From: Streptomyces iakyrus
GTDB lineage: Bacteria; Actinomycetota; Actinomycetes; Streptomycetales; Streptomycetaceae
Assembly (NCBI RefSeq): GCF_000717055.1
Contig: NZ_JNXI01000020.1
Location: 1 to 64,000, forward strand
Length of the DNA stretch: 64,000 bases
Direction: 5' to 3'
Part shown: positions 15,628-24,420 of the stretch, in pieces
How the letters are laid out: every line of letters begins with the position of its first letter
Numbering within the stretch: the stretch's first letter is position 1
Program-made: the position numbers and the translations under genes
Notes under the pieces: generated by a model
The model's database searches: none
Told to the model about the DNA's origin: nothing
Seen by the model: the letters and a program-made list of their open reading frames with translations, nothing else

Positions 15628-16209
15628 ATGGCGAAAAAGGACGTACCGCCTCGCTGGGACCGCAAGATGCAGCAGCGGCTCGCCCGCGGCGAAGCCGCCG
15701 CCCTCGGTGAGCTCTACGACCGGTTCGCTTCCCTCGTGCACGGCCTCGCCCACCGCGTGCTCGGCGACGAACGCGCCGCCGACGGCATCACGCGCGAGGT
15801 CTTCATCCACGTCTGGGAGCACCCCGACTCCTACGACCCCAAGCAGGGCCCGCTGCGCACCTGGGTGGCCACGCTGACCCACCGGCTGGCGGTGCAGCGG
15901 CTGCGCGCCACCGAGACCGCCGCCCTCGCCCGCGAAGGCTCCGGCACCGCGGAGGAACTGGAGCACAAGGTGCGCCGCGCCTCGGTCGCGGCCCGCGCCG
16001 ACTACATCGTCCAGTCCATGCCGGTCCCGCTGCGCTCGGCCCTGGAGCGGGCCTACTTCCAGCGCCGCGACTACCGCCAGACCGCCGCCGACCTCGGCAT
16101 CACCGAGGACGAGGCCCGCCGCCGGCTGCGCCTGGGCCTGCAACTGCTCTCCACCGCCCACGACACCGAGGCACCGGGCGCACCGCCCGGATACGGGGGT
16201 GCGGTGTGA
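15628..16209 (+). CDS. RNA polymerase sigma factor, ECF type
   Basis: 193 aa with only regions 2 and 4. Region 2 runs about residues 25-95 (ALGELYDRFASLVHGLAHRV, then EVFIHVWEH and RTWVATLTHR). Region 4 runs about 125-180 (LRSALERAYFQRRDYRQTAA with the HTH DLGITEDEARRRL). This directs RNA polymerase to a small set of stress or development promoters. ATG 15628 after GGGGGCCGC. The next gene begins with a GTGA overlap and encodes a zinc-binding anti-sigma factor. In S. coelicolor the equivalent is, from memory, SCO4409. Confidence 0.88.
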   Translation: MAKKDVPPRWDRKMQQRLARGEAAALGELYDRFASLVHGLAHRVLGDERAADGITREVFIHVWEHPDSYDPKQGPLRTWVATLTHRLAVQRLRATETAALAREGSGTAEELEHKVRRASVAARADYIVQSMPVPLRSALERAYFQRRDYRQTAADLGITEDEARRRLRLGLQLLSTAHDTEAPGAPPGYGGAV

Positions 16210-17519
16210 ACGGGCCGGAACGCTTCGAGGCGCACGACGGCGACGACGACGGGGAGAGCGGCCACGAGGGGGAGAACGGCCCGGAGGGGAAGGATGACAC
16301 CCCGGTGCCCGGTGGCCCGCCGCGGATACCCATGCCCCGCGCCTCCGTCGAGGACAGCGGGCTGCCGCTGCCCGCGCCGGCGGACCTCGGCGTCACGCCA
16401 CCGCCGCCCGCCCTCGGACACCCCGTGCTGAAGGCCCTGCTCGGCGCCTGGGCACTCGCCGCCTGCTCGGCCGAGGAGGCCACGGCCGTCGAGGAGCACC
16501 TCGGCGACTGCGGCTCCTGCGCCGACGAGGCCCGGCGGCTGCGCGAGGCGGTCGGCCTGCTGCAACGCCCGGAGAGCCTCGACCTGGACCCGGGTCTGCG
16601 CACCCGTGTCCTGGACACCTGCCTGGAGCGGCGCCCGCCGCGCATCCCGGTACCGGACTGGGCCGCCGCGTACGACGCCGAGACCGCGCGACTGGACGCC
16701 CTGCTGCAGGACTTCGGCGACGCCGAGTGGCACGCACCGGTACGGCTGCGCTGGTTCCGCTCCGACGCTGCGACGAGCCGCCGCACCACCGTCGCCGGGG
16801 TCATCGCGCATCTGCTCAGCGTCGACGGCCTGGTGGCGGTCGCGCTCGGCCTGGACGACCCGCTGGGCGACGTCCCGTCCCGGAAGCCGACCCCGGCGGC
16901 CCGCACCGAGGCGTTCTGGCGCGCCTCCCACTTCCCGCCCACCCGGTTCGTCCGCGCGCCCTGGCGGGAGCAGAGCCACAGCCTCGTGCGCACGGTGTCC
17001 TTCACGGGCGGCGGCGCGGGGAAGATGCCGGTGTCGTACGGCGACTTCGAACTGCCCCTGCACGACGCGATGCTCGACCGCGCCTTCGAGTGCTGGGTGC
17101 ACGCGGAGGACATCGCCGACGCGGTCGACTACCCCTACGACCCGCCCTCGCCCCGCCATCTGCACCGCATGATCGACCTGGCGGCCCGGATGCTGCCGAC
17201 GGCCCTGGCCCACCGCCGCCGGGCCGGCCTGGCCTCCCCCGCCCACCATCGCCATCTGGTCGCGGCGGGCGAGCCGGGCCGCAGCCTGCGCCTGGAGATC
17301 GAGGGCTCGGGTGGCGGCGAGTGGCTGATCCCCCTCGACTCCCCCGCGGCGAAGGGCTCCGCCGAGCACGAGGTGGCCCACGTGGCCCTGGACGGCGTCG
17401 AGTTCTGCCGCCTGGCCGCCGGCCATGTCCCCCCGCAGGAGGCGGCGGCGGGCCAGGTGGGCGACAGGGAGGCCATCAGGGACGTCCTGTTCGCGGCAGC
17501 ATCACTGAGCAGGATGTGA
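16206..17519 (+). CDS. Zinc-finger anti-sigma factor fused to a maleylpyruvate-isomerase-like domain
   Basis: 437 aa. An acidic/proline-rich N-terminal tail (residues 1-75) is followed by a ZAS-type domain with the H-x3-C-x2-C motif in EEHLGDCGSC. The C-terminal two thirds (about 150-430) look like a DinB/MDMPI-fold domain (TTVAGVIAHLLSVDGLVAVALG, HAEDIADAV). The zinc domain should bind the coupled sigma factor and release it on oxidation or a ligand signal. The added domain may be the sensor. No membrane segment is seen, so it is cytoplasmic. GTG start overlaps the sigma stop. Confidence 0.82.
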   Translation: MNGPERFEAHDGDDDGESGHEGENGPEGKDDTPVPGGPPRIPMPRASVEDSGLPLPAPADLGVTPPPPALGHPVLKALLGAWALAACSAEEATAVEEHLGDCGSCADEARRLREAVGLLQRPESLDLDPGLRTRVLDTCLERRPPRIPVPDWAAAYDAETARLDALLQDFGDAEWHAPVRLRWFRSDAATSRRTTVAGVIAHLLSVDGLVAVALGLDDPLGDVPSRKPTPAARTEAFWRASHFPPTRFVRAPWREQSHSLVRTVSFTGGGAGKMPVSYGDFELPLHDAMLDRAFECWVHAEDIADAVDYPYDPPSPRHLHRMIDLAARMLPTALAHRRRAGLASPAHHRHLVAAGEPGRSLRLEIEGSGGGEWLIPLDSPAAKGSAEHEVAHVALDGVEFCRLAAGHVPPQEAAAGQVGDREAIRDVLFAAASLSRM

Positions 17520-17525
17520 GGTTTT

Positions 17526-17603
17526 TGGGGGCGCGGGACTCCGTCTGACATGCGGCTCCGCCGCGTGGGCGCGAACAACCACACACAACCCGCACCCGCC
17601 ACG
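17526..17603 (+). repeat. Dispersed intergenic repeat, diverged copy 3
   Basis: GGGGGCGCGGGAC begins like the core, then a TGCGGCTCCGCCGC palindromic insert replaces the middle before GGGCGCGAACAACCAC. It starts seven bases after the anti-sigma stop. Confidence 0.55.
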
Positions 17604-17623
17604 AAACAGGACAACCCGAGCTA

Positions 17624-18505
17624 CTAGGCGAAAATCACCGTCCGCCGCCCATTGAGCAGAATCCTCCGTTCGGCATGCCACTTCACGGCCCGCGCCAGCG
17701 CCTGGCACTCCACGTCCCGCCCGATCGCGACCAGCCCCTCGGGCGTCACGTCATGCCCGACGCGCTCGACCTCCTGCTCGATGATCGGCCCCTCGTCGAG
17801 ATCGGCCGTCACATAGTGAGCCGTCGCACCGATCAGCTTCACCCCCCGGGCGTGAGCCTGGTGATACGGCTTCGCGCCCTTGAAGCTCGGCAGGAACGAG
17901 TGGTGGATGTTGATGATCCGCCCCGACAGCGCCTTGCACAGGTCGTCCGACAACACCTGCATGTACCGGGCGAGCACGACCAGCTCCACGCCCTCGTCGC
18001 GCACGATCCCCAGCAGTTGCGCCTCGGCGTCGGCCTTCGTGTCCTTCGTCACCGGAATGTGGTGGAAGGGGACGTTGTAGGACGCCACCAACTCGGCGAA
18101 GTCCGTGTGGTTCGACACCACTCCGGCGATCTCCACCGGCAGCGCGCCGGTACGGGCGCGGAACAGCAGGTCGTTCAGGCAGTGCCCGAACTTGCTGACC
18201 ATCAGCAGGATGCGCATCTTCTGGTCGCCCCGGTGGATCTGCCAGTCCATCTGGAACGAGTCGCCGATGGCCGCGAAGCTGGCCCGCAGCTTGTCCACGG
18301 TCACCGGCGCGTCCGCCGAGAAATGGACGCGCATGAAGAACAGCCCCGTGTCGTGGTCGCCGAACTGCTGGCTGTCCTCGATGTTGCAGCCGGTCATGAA
18401 CAGATAGCTCGACACGGCGTGCACGATGCCCTTCCTGTCCGGACAGGAGAGGGTGAGGACGTACTGATCGGCCGGGACCGCGGCGCTGGTGGACTGCTCG
18501 TTCAT
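17624..18505 (-). CDS. purU: Formyltetrahydrofolate deformylase
   Basis: 293 aa. The N-terminal ACT domain (residues 14-95) starts YVLTLSCPDRKGIVHAVS. The C-terminal formyl-transferase-like domain has the catalytic Asn-His-Asp set in IINIHHSFLPSFKGA and YVTADLDEGPIIEQ. It hydrolyses 10-formyl-THF to THF and formate, balancing one-carbon pools for purine and methionine synthesis. Length is normal for the family. ATG at 18505. Convergent with the anti-sigma gene; a dispersed repeat lies in the gap. Confidence 0.95.
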   Translation of the reverse strand: MNEQSTSAAVPADQYVLTLSCPDRKGIVHAVSSYLFMTGCNIEDSQQFGDHDTGLFFMRVHFSADAPVTVDKLRASFAAIGDSFQMDWQIHRGDQKMRILLMVSKFGHCLNDLLFRARTGALPVEIAGVVSNHTDFAELVASYNVPFHHIPVTKDTKADAEAQLLGIVRDEGVELVVLARYMQVLSDDLCKALSGRIINIHHSFLPSFKGAKPYHQAHARGVKLIGATAHYVTADLDEGPIIEQEVERVGHDVTPEGLVAIGRDVECQALARAVKWHAERRILLNGRRTVIFA

Positions 18506-18573
18506 GCAGGACAGGGTCCCACAGGGGACGACACCGCCGGCAATCGTCCCGCTGTGCGGACCGGCGACGGGTT

Positions 18574-19074
18574 CTAGGCGGACCTCGTCATGATCTGCAG
18601 CACGTCCAGGCTGCGCGGCGCCGTGTCCGGCTCCTCGCCGTCACCGGCCGCGAGCCGCACATGCGCCTCGCGGGCCGCCCGGACCGCCTCCGGCCACGCC
18701 TCGTGCTCCAGGTACGCGGCGACCGGGGCGTCCGGCCCGACCTGGTGCATGATCCGCAGCACGCGCAGCACCGCGGTGTCGACGAGGGCCGCCTCCTGGG
18801 CGTCGCGGAAGATCGTGCCGACGTACTTCTCGGCGGACCAGTGGTCCAGCCAGGTGTCCTCGACCAGCCGGTACACCGCGTCGGTCACGTCGCCGTAGCC
18901 GTCCACGCCGGCCAGCCAGACGTCCCGCTGGAACCCGGGATCGGAGAGCATGTGCAGGGCCGAGCGCACGTTGCTGCGCCAGCGCCACCACGGCATGTCG
19001 TTGACAGGCATGCCGCCCATGGTGGATGAGCGACGGCCACGACGGGAAGAGTTCTCCGAAGCTTGCACGGTCAT
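18574..19074 (-). CDS. SCO4402-family conserved protein
   Basis: 166 aa from the ATG at 19074. The conserved block begins MPWWRWRSNVRSALHMLSDP and continues through VTDAVYRLVEDTW. This small helical family is conserved in Streptomyces and named after SCO4402; its function is unknown. No signal peptide or metal motif. The Ser/Arg-rich N-terminus (SSRRGRRSS) could be disordered. Alternative starts are a GTG at 19104 and an ATG at 19020; 19074 is chosen because the family usually begins MTVQAS-like, from memory. It lies upstream of purU in the same orientation. Confidence 0.75.
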   Translation of the reverse strand: MTVQASENSSRRGRRSSTMGGMPVNDMPWWRWRSNVRSALHMLSDPGFQRDVWLAGVDGYGDVTDAVYRLVEDTWLDHWSAEKYVGTIFRDAQEAALVDTAVLRVLRIMHQVGPDAPVAAYLEHEAWPEAVRAAREAHVRLAAGDGEEPDTAPRSLDVLQIMTRSA

Positions 19075-19191
19075 CGATCGTACGTTCCCCTCCACATCGG
19101 TCACACCGGCCCCCGTAATTCACCTGCGCGTCACCCATTGTTGACCGGAGATCACTCACGGGTTAGCCGTGTGGCGGAATCGTGCAGGACC

Positions 19192-20502
19192 ATGACCGGC
19201 AGGCGACGCACCCGCAGCACATTCCTCCCCGGCCTCCTCACCCGTCACGCCAGAAAAGGCGTCCTCTCCGCGGGCACGGCGGTCGCGTGCGCGTCGCTCC
19301 TCGCCGGGTGCGGTGTCGTCCCCGGCACCACGGGGGATGCCGGGGCCGACACCATCACCGTCATGACCTGGGCTCCGCAGAGCACCAAGGCCACCAACAA
19401 GCCCGGCATGCCCGCCTTCGCCCAGGCCTACGCCCGCTGGATCAACGCCCAGGGCGGGATCAACGGCCGCAAGCTCAACGTGCTGACCTGCAACGACCAC
19501 AACGACAGCGTGGCCGCCGCCAAGTGCGCCCGGCGGGCCGCCAAGGAGAACGTGGTGGCGGTCGTCGGGTCCTACAGCCAGTACGCGGACTCCTTCTTCC
19601 CGTCGCTGGAGGGCGCCGGCATCCCCTACATAGGCGGCTACGGCGCAACCAACGCCGAGTTCACCAGCCCCCTGTCGTACCCCGTCAACGGCGGCCAGCC
19701 CGCGCTGCTGGCCGGTCTCGGCAGTGCCCTGGCCGAGTGCGGGCCCGTCGCGCTGATCCGGCCCGACACCATCGCGGGCGACCAGCTGCCCCCGCTGCTC
19801 GACTCCGGACTGAAAGCGGGCGGGCACCGGGCCTCGCACGACCAGCGGGCGGCGGAGGACGCCACCGAGTACGACGGCCAGGCCGAGCGCGCCCTGCGCA
19901 CGACGAGCAACGACAGGGCGGACCAGGGGTGTGTGGTGCCTGCCCTGGGGGACCGCAACGGCACCTTCATGGACTCCTTCCGGCGCGCCCGCGAGGACTA
20001 CCCCGAGGTGCGGACGGCCACCGTGCTGGGCAGCGTCGACCAGACGGTGATCGACGCCACCGGCGGGGCGTCGGGCCCCTACGAGGGCTCGTACATCACC
20101 GGCTGGTACCCGGTGGCGAGCGATCCGCGCTGGGACGGCATGAAGCGGGTGATCCGCGAGCAGGCCTTCGGCGACAACCGCATCGACCCCGCGGACGCCG
20201 GGGTGCAGACCACGTGGATCGCCTACACGGTGTTCCGGCAGGTCGTCGAGTCGCTCGGCGACGGCGAGGTGTCCGCCGACACGGTGGCGGAGACCCTGGA
20301 CGACGGTCTGAAGGTCACCACGGGCGGCCTCACTCCGACGCTGCGATGGCGGTTCCAGGACAAGCTCGCCGCCGTGGGCTTCCCGCGCCTGGTCAACGCG
20401 AACGTGACACTCCAGGTGGTGCGGGAGGGACGGCTGGTCTCGGCGCGCAAGGGCTTCGTCGACACGACGAGGACGCTGGAGAACACCGACGTGAACTACT
20501 GA
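19192..20502 (+). CDS. ABC-type substrate-binding lipoprotein (branched-chain amino acid type)
   Basis: 436 aa. A basic N-terminus and hydrophobic stretch lead to the lipobox LLAGC (Cys about residue 40), so the protein is lipid-anchored outside the membrane. The remainder is a Peripla_BP_6 fold (ARWINAQGGINGRKLNVL, VVAVVGSYSQYADSFFPSL, IPYIGGYG), as in Leu/Ile/Val receptors. No permease or ATPase is adjacent, so it may be an orphan receptor or sensor. ATG 19192 is the start giving a proper signal peptide. Divergent from the SCO4402-like gene. Confidence 0.88.
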   Translation: MTGRRRTRSTFLPGLLTRHARKGVLSAGTAVACASLLAGCGVVPGTTGDAGADTITVMTWAPQSTKATNKPGMPAFAQAYARWINAQGGINGRKLNVLTCNDHNDSVAAAKCARRAAKENVVAVVGSYSQYADSFFPSLEGAGIPYIGGYGATNAEFTSPLSYPVNGGQPALLAGLGSALAECGPVALIRPDTIAGDQLPPLLDSGLKAGGHRASHDQRAAEDATEYDGQAERALRTTSNDRADQGCVVPALGDRNGTFMDSFRRAREDYPEVRTATVLGSVDQTVIDATGGASGPYEGSYITGWYPVASDPRWDGMKRVIREQAFGDNRIDPADAGVQTTWIAYTVFRQVVESLGDGEVSADTVAETLDDGLKVTTGGLTPTLRWRFQDKLAAVGFPRLVNANVTLQVVREGRLVSARKGFVDTTRTLENTDVNY

Positions 20503-20545
20503 GCGTCCCCGCCCGGCCGTTCACGTCCCGCCCGGGCCACCTCCG

Positions 20546-22519
20546 TCACAGCTGCGTCGGCTGCCGCTCGGTCAGGCCGTACTTCTTCGCGATCCCGTTC
20601 CACAGCCCGGCCGCCTTGGCCTTCTCCGCGCTGGCGACGCCGCTGGCGCGGTTGCCGGCCTGGGTCTGGCCGGTGGGCCGGGCCTGGCCCTTCTTGCAGC
20701 CCTTCTTGCCGGCGGTCTGGTCGGCCCAGGCCGCGTAGTGGTTGTCGGCCGAGGCGGAGGCCTGCCAGGCCTTGGTGAGGGCGGTGGTCAGCGCGGCGTG
20801 ACCGGGCAACTGGTCGACCTCGATGCCGGAGAGCCGGGTGACCAGCCCGGTGCGCTGCTTGGCCGCGTCCCGCAGGTCCTTGGCGGCCTCGGCGAGGTTG
20901 TCGCAGCCCTTGACGTCGGCGACGGCGTTGATCACCGTGGAGCGGCTGTTGCCGCTGTCGGCGAGCAACTTGTCCAGTTCGACCGCCTGGGCCCGGGCCG
21001 GGTCGGCGGACGGGGAGGCGGAGCCGTCCGACGCGGGTGCGGAGGCGGCCACGGTCTTCTTGCCGCCACCGTCGTCGTCACCACCGTCTCCGCCACCGGC
21101 GAGCAGCGCGCCCGCACCCACGCCGAGGACGGCGATGCCGATGCCGACGGCGGCGATGACGGGTACGCGCGAGCCGGTACGGCCACCGCGTGACCGGCCT
21201 CCGGCGGGCGGGCCCTGGGAAGTGTGGGGAGCGGCGTACGAGGGCTGCGGCCGGGGCTGCTCGACGCGGGGCATCTGCTGCGTGGCCCCGGCGGGGCTCT
21301 CGGCGCCGCCCTGACTGCGGAAGAGGTTGTCGAACTCGGCGAGCGGCTGCTTGTCCCCGCCGGGCACCGGCGCGATGAACTGCGTGGCCTCGGCGTCCGG
21401 ATGCGAGGCGGCCGGCAGCGGCCCGGCTCCCGCCCCGGTCCGGGGCCCGGTCCCGAGGAACCGCGTCGCCTCGGGGTCCTCCCCGGAAGACATCTCGGGC
21501 GGCAGCGCCCCCGGGCCCACCGGGGGTATGTACTGCGTCGCCCCCTCGTCGGCGGACGGCGCGACGGGCGGCAGGTACTGCGTGGCCGCGGCGGCCCCGT
21601 CCCCGGGGACGGGAGGTATGTACTGGGTGGCCCCCTCGTCGGCGGGCGGAGGCAGGGGGGCGCCCCCGCCGGTGCCCCCGTACGCACCGGAGACCGGCGG
21701 CAGACCGCCGCCGTACGCCTCGGCGCCCTGCTGCGACTGGGCTCCCCCGCCCGGGGTGCCGTAGGCGTCAGCGGCCGGCGGCAAACCCGCCCCCTGCGCA
21801 CCGGTCCCCTGCTGCGGCTGGGCTCCCCCGCCCGGGTTGCCGTACGCCCCAGCGGCCGACGGCAAACCCGCCCCCTGCGCACCGGACCCCGGCTGCGGCT
21901 GGGCTGCGCCCGCGGCGGGGGCGCCGTGGCCACCCGCGGCAGACGGCAGTCCGGGCCCCTGCGGATACCCGTACCCGGAGCCTCCCTGAGGCTCCTGCCC
22001 ACCCGGCCCCGGCTGGGCCGCGCCCCCGGCCGGGGCGCCATAGGTGCCGGAGCCCTCCGGGGGCAGCGGGGCTCCCGCGCCGGTGGCGCCGTACGGGTCG
22101 TAGCCGGTGTGGCCCGCGGGCGGCTGGGCCGTGCCGTACGGGCCGGACCCGGCCGGCGGGCCGGCGTAGGGGTTCGCGGGCCGGCCGCCCTCCGGCGGGA
22201 GTGCGCCCGGGGCCTGCGCGTCCCACGCCGGCGGCTCCGGCGCGCTCCACTGCTGGGGCGGGGACTGCCAGGTCTGGCCCGGCGGCGGGGGCGGCGTCTG
22301 CTCCTGGCCGGGGCCCCACGGCTGGCCCCAGGTCTGCCCCTCCGCGGGGGCCGAGGCCTGCGGTCCGCCCGCCGTGGGCGGGACGGGCCGACGGCCCGGG
22401 GCGTCACCCGGTCCGCCCGTCATGCCCGGCAGCAGGGGCTCGCCACCGTCGGAGGGCAGCACGATGCCTTCGCGCGCGGGGCGCGCCGAGGGCTCCTCGC
22501 CCTGTCCACTCTGCGTCAC
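20546..22519 (-). CDS. Repeat-rich single-pass membrane protein with ATQ motifs
   Basis: 657 aa. About 450 residues of Gly/Pro/Ala/Gln-rich, probably disordered cytoplasmic sequence include roughly 26-residue repeats around GAGLPSAAGAYG. Then come six short motifs of the form ATQ(Y/F)(I/L)PPV: three ATQY(I/L)PPV, plus ATRFLGTG, ATQFIAPV and ATQQMPRV. EFDNLFRSQ follows, then one membrane helix (PVIAAVGIGIAVLGVGAGAL) and an external domain of about 170 residues with two Cys (KGCDNL, KKGCKKG). Threonines with a hydrophobic +3 residue fit Ser/Thr-kinase/FHA docking. GTG 22519 with TAGGAG upstream. Function unknown. Confidence 0.8.
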   Translation of the reverse strand: MTQSGQGEEPSARPAREGIVLPSDGGEPLLPGMTGGPGDAPGRRPVPPTAGGPQASAPAEGQTWGQPWGPGQEQTPPPPPGQTWQSPPQQWSAPEPPAWDAQAPGALPPEGGRPANPYAGPPAGSGPYGTAQPPAGHTGYDPYGATGAGAPLPPEGSGTYGAPAGGAAQPGPGGQEPQGGSGYGYPQGPGLPSAAGGHGAPAAGAAQPQPGSGAQGAGLPSAAGAYGNPGGGAQPQQGTGAQGAGLPPAADAYGTPGGGAQSQQGAEAYGGGLPPVSGAYGGTGGGAPLPPPADEGATQYIPPVPGDGAAAATQYLPPVAPSADEGATQYIPPVGPGALPPEMSSGEDPEATRFLGTGPRTGAGAGPLPAASHPDAEATQFIAPVPGGDKQPLAEFDNLFRSQGGAESPAGATQQMPRVEQPRPQPSYAAPHTSQGPPAGGRSRGGRTGSRVPVIAAVGIGIAVLGVGAGALLAGGGDGGDDDGGGKKTVAASAPASDGSASPSADPARAQAVELDKLLADSGNSRSTVINAVADVKGCDNLAEAAKDLRDAAKQRTGLVTRLSGIEVDQLPGHAALTTALTKAWQASASADNHYAAWADQTAGKKGCKKGQARPTGQTQAGNRASGVASAEKAKAAGLWNGIAKKYGLTERQPTQL

Positions 22520-22720
22520 CGGGACTCCTACTAATGGGGGACCTTGTGAATCGTCGGGTCACGCTACCGGGTCCCCAGAGCCCCGTGCCACGCAGCACAG
22601 GGCCCGACCGCCCGCCCTGTGAGCGCGGTAACACCGGCGGTTCACGGCACGTTGCCCACGTCACCTCCCTCGCCCCGGGCAGCCGTTTCCCGCACGTTCA
22701 CGCATCCGCAGACCCTGTGT

Positions 22721-24106
22721 TCACGCAGCCGCCTGCAGGTCGAGCCGTGCCCCGAACTCCCTTACCACCGCCTCGTCCCGGTACGGCTCCAGCCGCTGCT
22801 GGAAGTCCTCCAGGTACTCGGCGCCCCGGTTGGAGCGCAGGCCCTCCAGCAGTTCCACGGCCTTCATGCCGGTGGTGCACGCCTCTTCGATCTCGCGCTG
22901 CTGCACCTGCGCCGTGGCCAACAGCACATATCCGATGGCCCGTCGGCGCGCCCGCGTCTCGGGATGCCCGGCCAGCGACTCCTGCGCGCACCGGGCCGCC
23001 GCCTCGGCCTGCCCGAGGTCCCGGTGGCAGTGGGCCAACTCGTCGGCGAGGTAGGCCTCGTCGAAGTGTGCGATCCACACCGGGTCGTCCCCGGCCGCCG
23101 GGTCGGCCGCCTCCAGGGCTCTCACCGCGCGCCCCGCCGCGGACTGGGCGGCGCGCACGTCGCCCATGAGGGCGTGCCCGCGCGCCTCCGCCGCCAGGAA
23201 CATCGACTCCGCCCGCGGCGACACGCGCCCCCGCGCCCCCTCCTGCGCCGCCCGCGCCAACTGCGCGATCTCCCGCGGGTTCCCGAGCTGCGCGGCGAGG
23301 TGGCTCATGGAGGCCGCGAGGACGTACCCGCCGTAGCCGCGGTCCCCGGCGGCCTGCGCCAGCCGCAGCGCCTGGATGTAATAGCGCTGGGCCAGGCCGG
23401 GCTGGCCGGTGTCGACGGCCATGTACCCGGCGAGCTCCGTCAGCCGGGCCACCGCGGCGAACAGGTCCCGCCCGACCGCCTCCCGGTACGACCCCGCCAG
23501 CAGCCCCGAGACCACGCTGTTGAGGTAGTGCACGACGACCGGCCGCACATGCCCGCTGCCGTACTGGTGGTCGAGATCCACCAGCGCCTGGGTCATGGCC
23601 TGCACCGCCTGCACGTCGGACTGGCCCACCCGCGGCCCCGCCGAGCGCGAGACCTGCGCGTCGGGCGCGGAGATCAGCCAGTCCCGGCTGGGCTCGACCA
23701 GCGCGGACGCCGCGACGGAGGAACCGGACAGGAAGTCCCGCCGCCCCACGTCACTGCGCCACAGCTCGCAGACCTGCTCGATGGCCCCCAGTACCGTCGG
23801 CGAGAACTGGAGGCCCACGCCCGAGGCGAGGTTCTTGCCGTTGGCCATGCCGATCTCGTCGATCGTGACCGTACGGCCGAGTTTGCGGCCCAGCGCCTCG
23901 GCGATGATCGCCGGGGCCCGGCCCCGCGGCTGCTGCCCGCGCAGCCAGCGCGCCACCGACGTCTTGTCGTAGCGCAGGTCGAGGCCGTGCTCGGCACCGC
24001 ACATGTTGACCCGGCGGGCCAGGCCGGCGTTGGAGCATCCGGCTTCCTGGATGAGCGCCTGCAGCCGTTCGTTCGGCTGCCGGGCGACGAGCGGCCTTGC
24101 GGCCAT
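22721..24106 (-). CDS. HTH/TPR-like transcriptional regulator
   Basis: 461 aa. The N-terminal DNA-binding part (about 1-95) has LQALIQEAGCSNAGLARRVN and KTSVARWLRGQQPRGRAPAI, an XRE-like helix-turn-helix layout seen in Streptomyces developmental regulators of the NsdA/AfsR-neighbour type. The rest is helical repeats resembling TPRs (LAQRYYIQALRLAQAAGDRG, AAQSAAGRAVRALEAADP). It may sense a peptide or protein partner. ATG 24106 with AGGGGG upstream; the frame continues upstream as non-coding. Family assignment beyond HTH plus TPR is uncertain. Confidence 0.8.
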   Translation of the reverse strand: MAARPLVARQPNERLQALIQEAGCSNAGLARRVNMCGAEHGLDLRYDKTSVARWLRGQQPRGRAPAIIAEALGRKLGRTVTIDEIGMANGKNLASGVGLQFSPTVLGAIEQVCELWRSDVGRRDFLSGSSVAASALVEPSRDWLISAPDAQVSRSAGPRVGQSDVQAVQAMTQALVDLDHQYGSGHVRPVVVHYLNSVVSGLLAGSYREAVGRDLFAAVARLTELAGYMAVDTGQPGLAQRYYIQALRLAQAAGDRGYGGYVLAASMSHLAAQLGNPREIAQLARAAQEGARGRVSPRAESMFLAAEARGHALMGDVRAAQSAAGRAVRALEAADPAAGDDPVWIAHFDEAYLADELAHCHRDLGQAEAAARCAQESLAGHPETRARRRAIGYVLLATAQVQQREIEEACTTGMKAVELLEGLRSNRGAEYLEDFQQRLEPYRDEAVVREFGARLDLQAAA

Positions 24107-24420
24107 GGCGTACCCCCTGAGGCTGCGGTGCCTGCCCACGCACCGAGTTGACGTGTCTTCCGCGGCCGAACCCCTCACGTCCCGGCGAGAAGATCCGGCC
24201 GTGAAGATCAATGCCCCGCCGACCAGGCGAAAATGCGAGGCATGTGAGGAATGCCGGGGTAACGGCAGTTGCCGGCCCCTCTCGTGGCTACCCAGCTCCG
24301 CGACGGATCCTCCTGCGCGCCCCCGCACATGCACCCATGCGCCCCGCGAACAGGGGCGATGCTCTCCCCCGCGCACACGGGCGGGCGTAACCCCTGGTGA
24401 CGACCAGAGTTGTGTTCATC
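24107..24420. promoter_or_regulatory. Divergent promoter region
   Basis: This 314-base region lies between the HTH/TPR regulator and the prim-pol gene. It is somewhat AT-richer around 24196-24250 (GAAGATCAATG, GCGAAAATGCGAGGCATG). It presumably holds both promoters. No clear palindrome, RNA gene or ORF with a good ribosome-binding site is seen. Confidence 0.4.

Noticed and set aside
22619-24151. 510-codon plus-strand ORF opposite the HTH/TPR regulator
   Set aside because: Shadow of the real minus-strand gene; no ribosome-binding site and unnatural Arg/His/Pro composition.
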